A DNA stretch of 64,000 nt, taken from the NCBI RefSeq assembly GCF_016802725.1, contig NC_052672.1, forward strand, positions 13,650,710 to 13,714,709, read 5' to 3'. A program made the translations under genes and the position numbers. Below are positions 63,919 to 64,000 of this stretch, in pieces; the stretch's first letter is position 1; every line of letters starts with the position of its first letter. This DNA is from Solenopsis invicta (taxonomy: Eukaryota > Arthropoda > Insecta > Hymenoptera > Formicidae). Under the pieces are notes generated by a model. It made no database searches and was not told where the DNA came from. It saw nothing but the letters and a program-made list of their open reading frames with translations.

Positions 63919-64000
63919 CGCCGGTACAATGAATGTCTATCTTAGGTGCTTTCATTCATCGCGAAACAGCAAGTCAGCAAATTTCAAAGGAAAGTTCTCC

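Larger units (their letters stand above)
60637..64000. other. Right end: no gene supported
   Basis: Holds purine-rich sequence (60720-60800), an AT-rich block (61100-61500), an adjacent 15-bp duplication (63055-63084) and a repeated 32-nt motif (63529 and 63887). A 101-codon plus-strand frame at 61960-62265 shows no family resemblance. Confidence 0.55.

Noticed and set aside
1..64000. tRNA, rRNA, CRISPR arrays or prokaryotic gene clusters
   Set aside because: No tRNA B-box context that folds, no rRNA-like sequence, no regularly spaced repeats, and the gene structure is plainly eukaryotic.

Overview
The window is eukaryotic nuclear DNA. Coding exons are short and separated by long introns with clean GT/AG borders, intergenic sequence carries many microsatellites (GA, CT, GTC, GAA), AT-rich and CpG-rich patches alternate, and there are no operons or ribosome binding sites. 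Codon use, CpG richness and the type of receptor suggest an arthropod, most likely a hymenopteran such as an ant. The species guess is inference; I cannot run a search.

The one gene I can support firmly is on the minus strand: a discoidin domain receptor tyrosine kinase (Ddr). Eight coding exons were assembled by hand from 33353 down to 8450, and the reading phase matches at every junction. They encode about 611 residues in this order: signal peptide, F5/8-type discoidin domain (about C28 to C184), discoidin-like domain (about 185 to 360), extracellular juxtamembrane stretch, one transmembrane helix (about 406 to 428), then a long cytoplasmic juxtamembrane segment with tyrosine motifs and a proline-rich exon. 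The tyrosine kinase domain is not in the window, so the gene should continue beyond the left edge. Exon 1 has an acceptor-like site upstream, so at least one non-coding 5' exon probably lies further right.

Layout: 1-8449 is intron after exon 8, holding a strong plus-strand hairpin at 3886-3980. Then come exons 8, 7, 6 and 5 (8450-10544), a 2.8 kb intron, exon 4 (13331-13789), a 5.5 kb intron, exon 3 (19272-19503), a 3.4 kb intron, exon 2 (22914-23019) and a 10.3 kb intron with a near-perfect foldback at 28297-28370 and a degenerate direct repeat. Exon 1 is at 33278-33405. From 33406 to 64000 I find no convincing protein gene: there is a MITE-like inverted repeat near 36.1-36.3 kb, a pair of short repeats with a coding-like substitution pattern near 40.5 and 41.1 kb, overlapping short ORFs with splice donors near 60.4-60.6 kb, and many simple repeats.

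The best leads for something undescribed are the precursor-microRNA-like hairpin antisense to Ddr, the 28.3 kb foldback, the paired 33-nt repeats with third-position-biased differences, and the altered collagen-contact residues in the discoidin domain.
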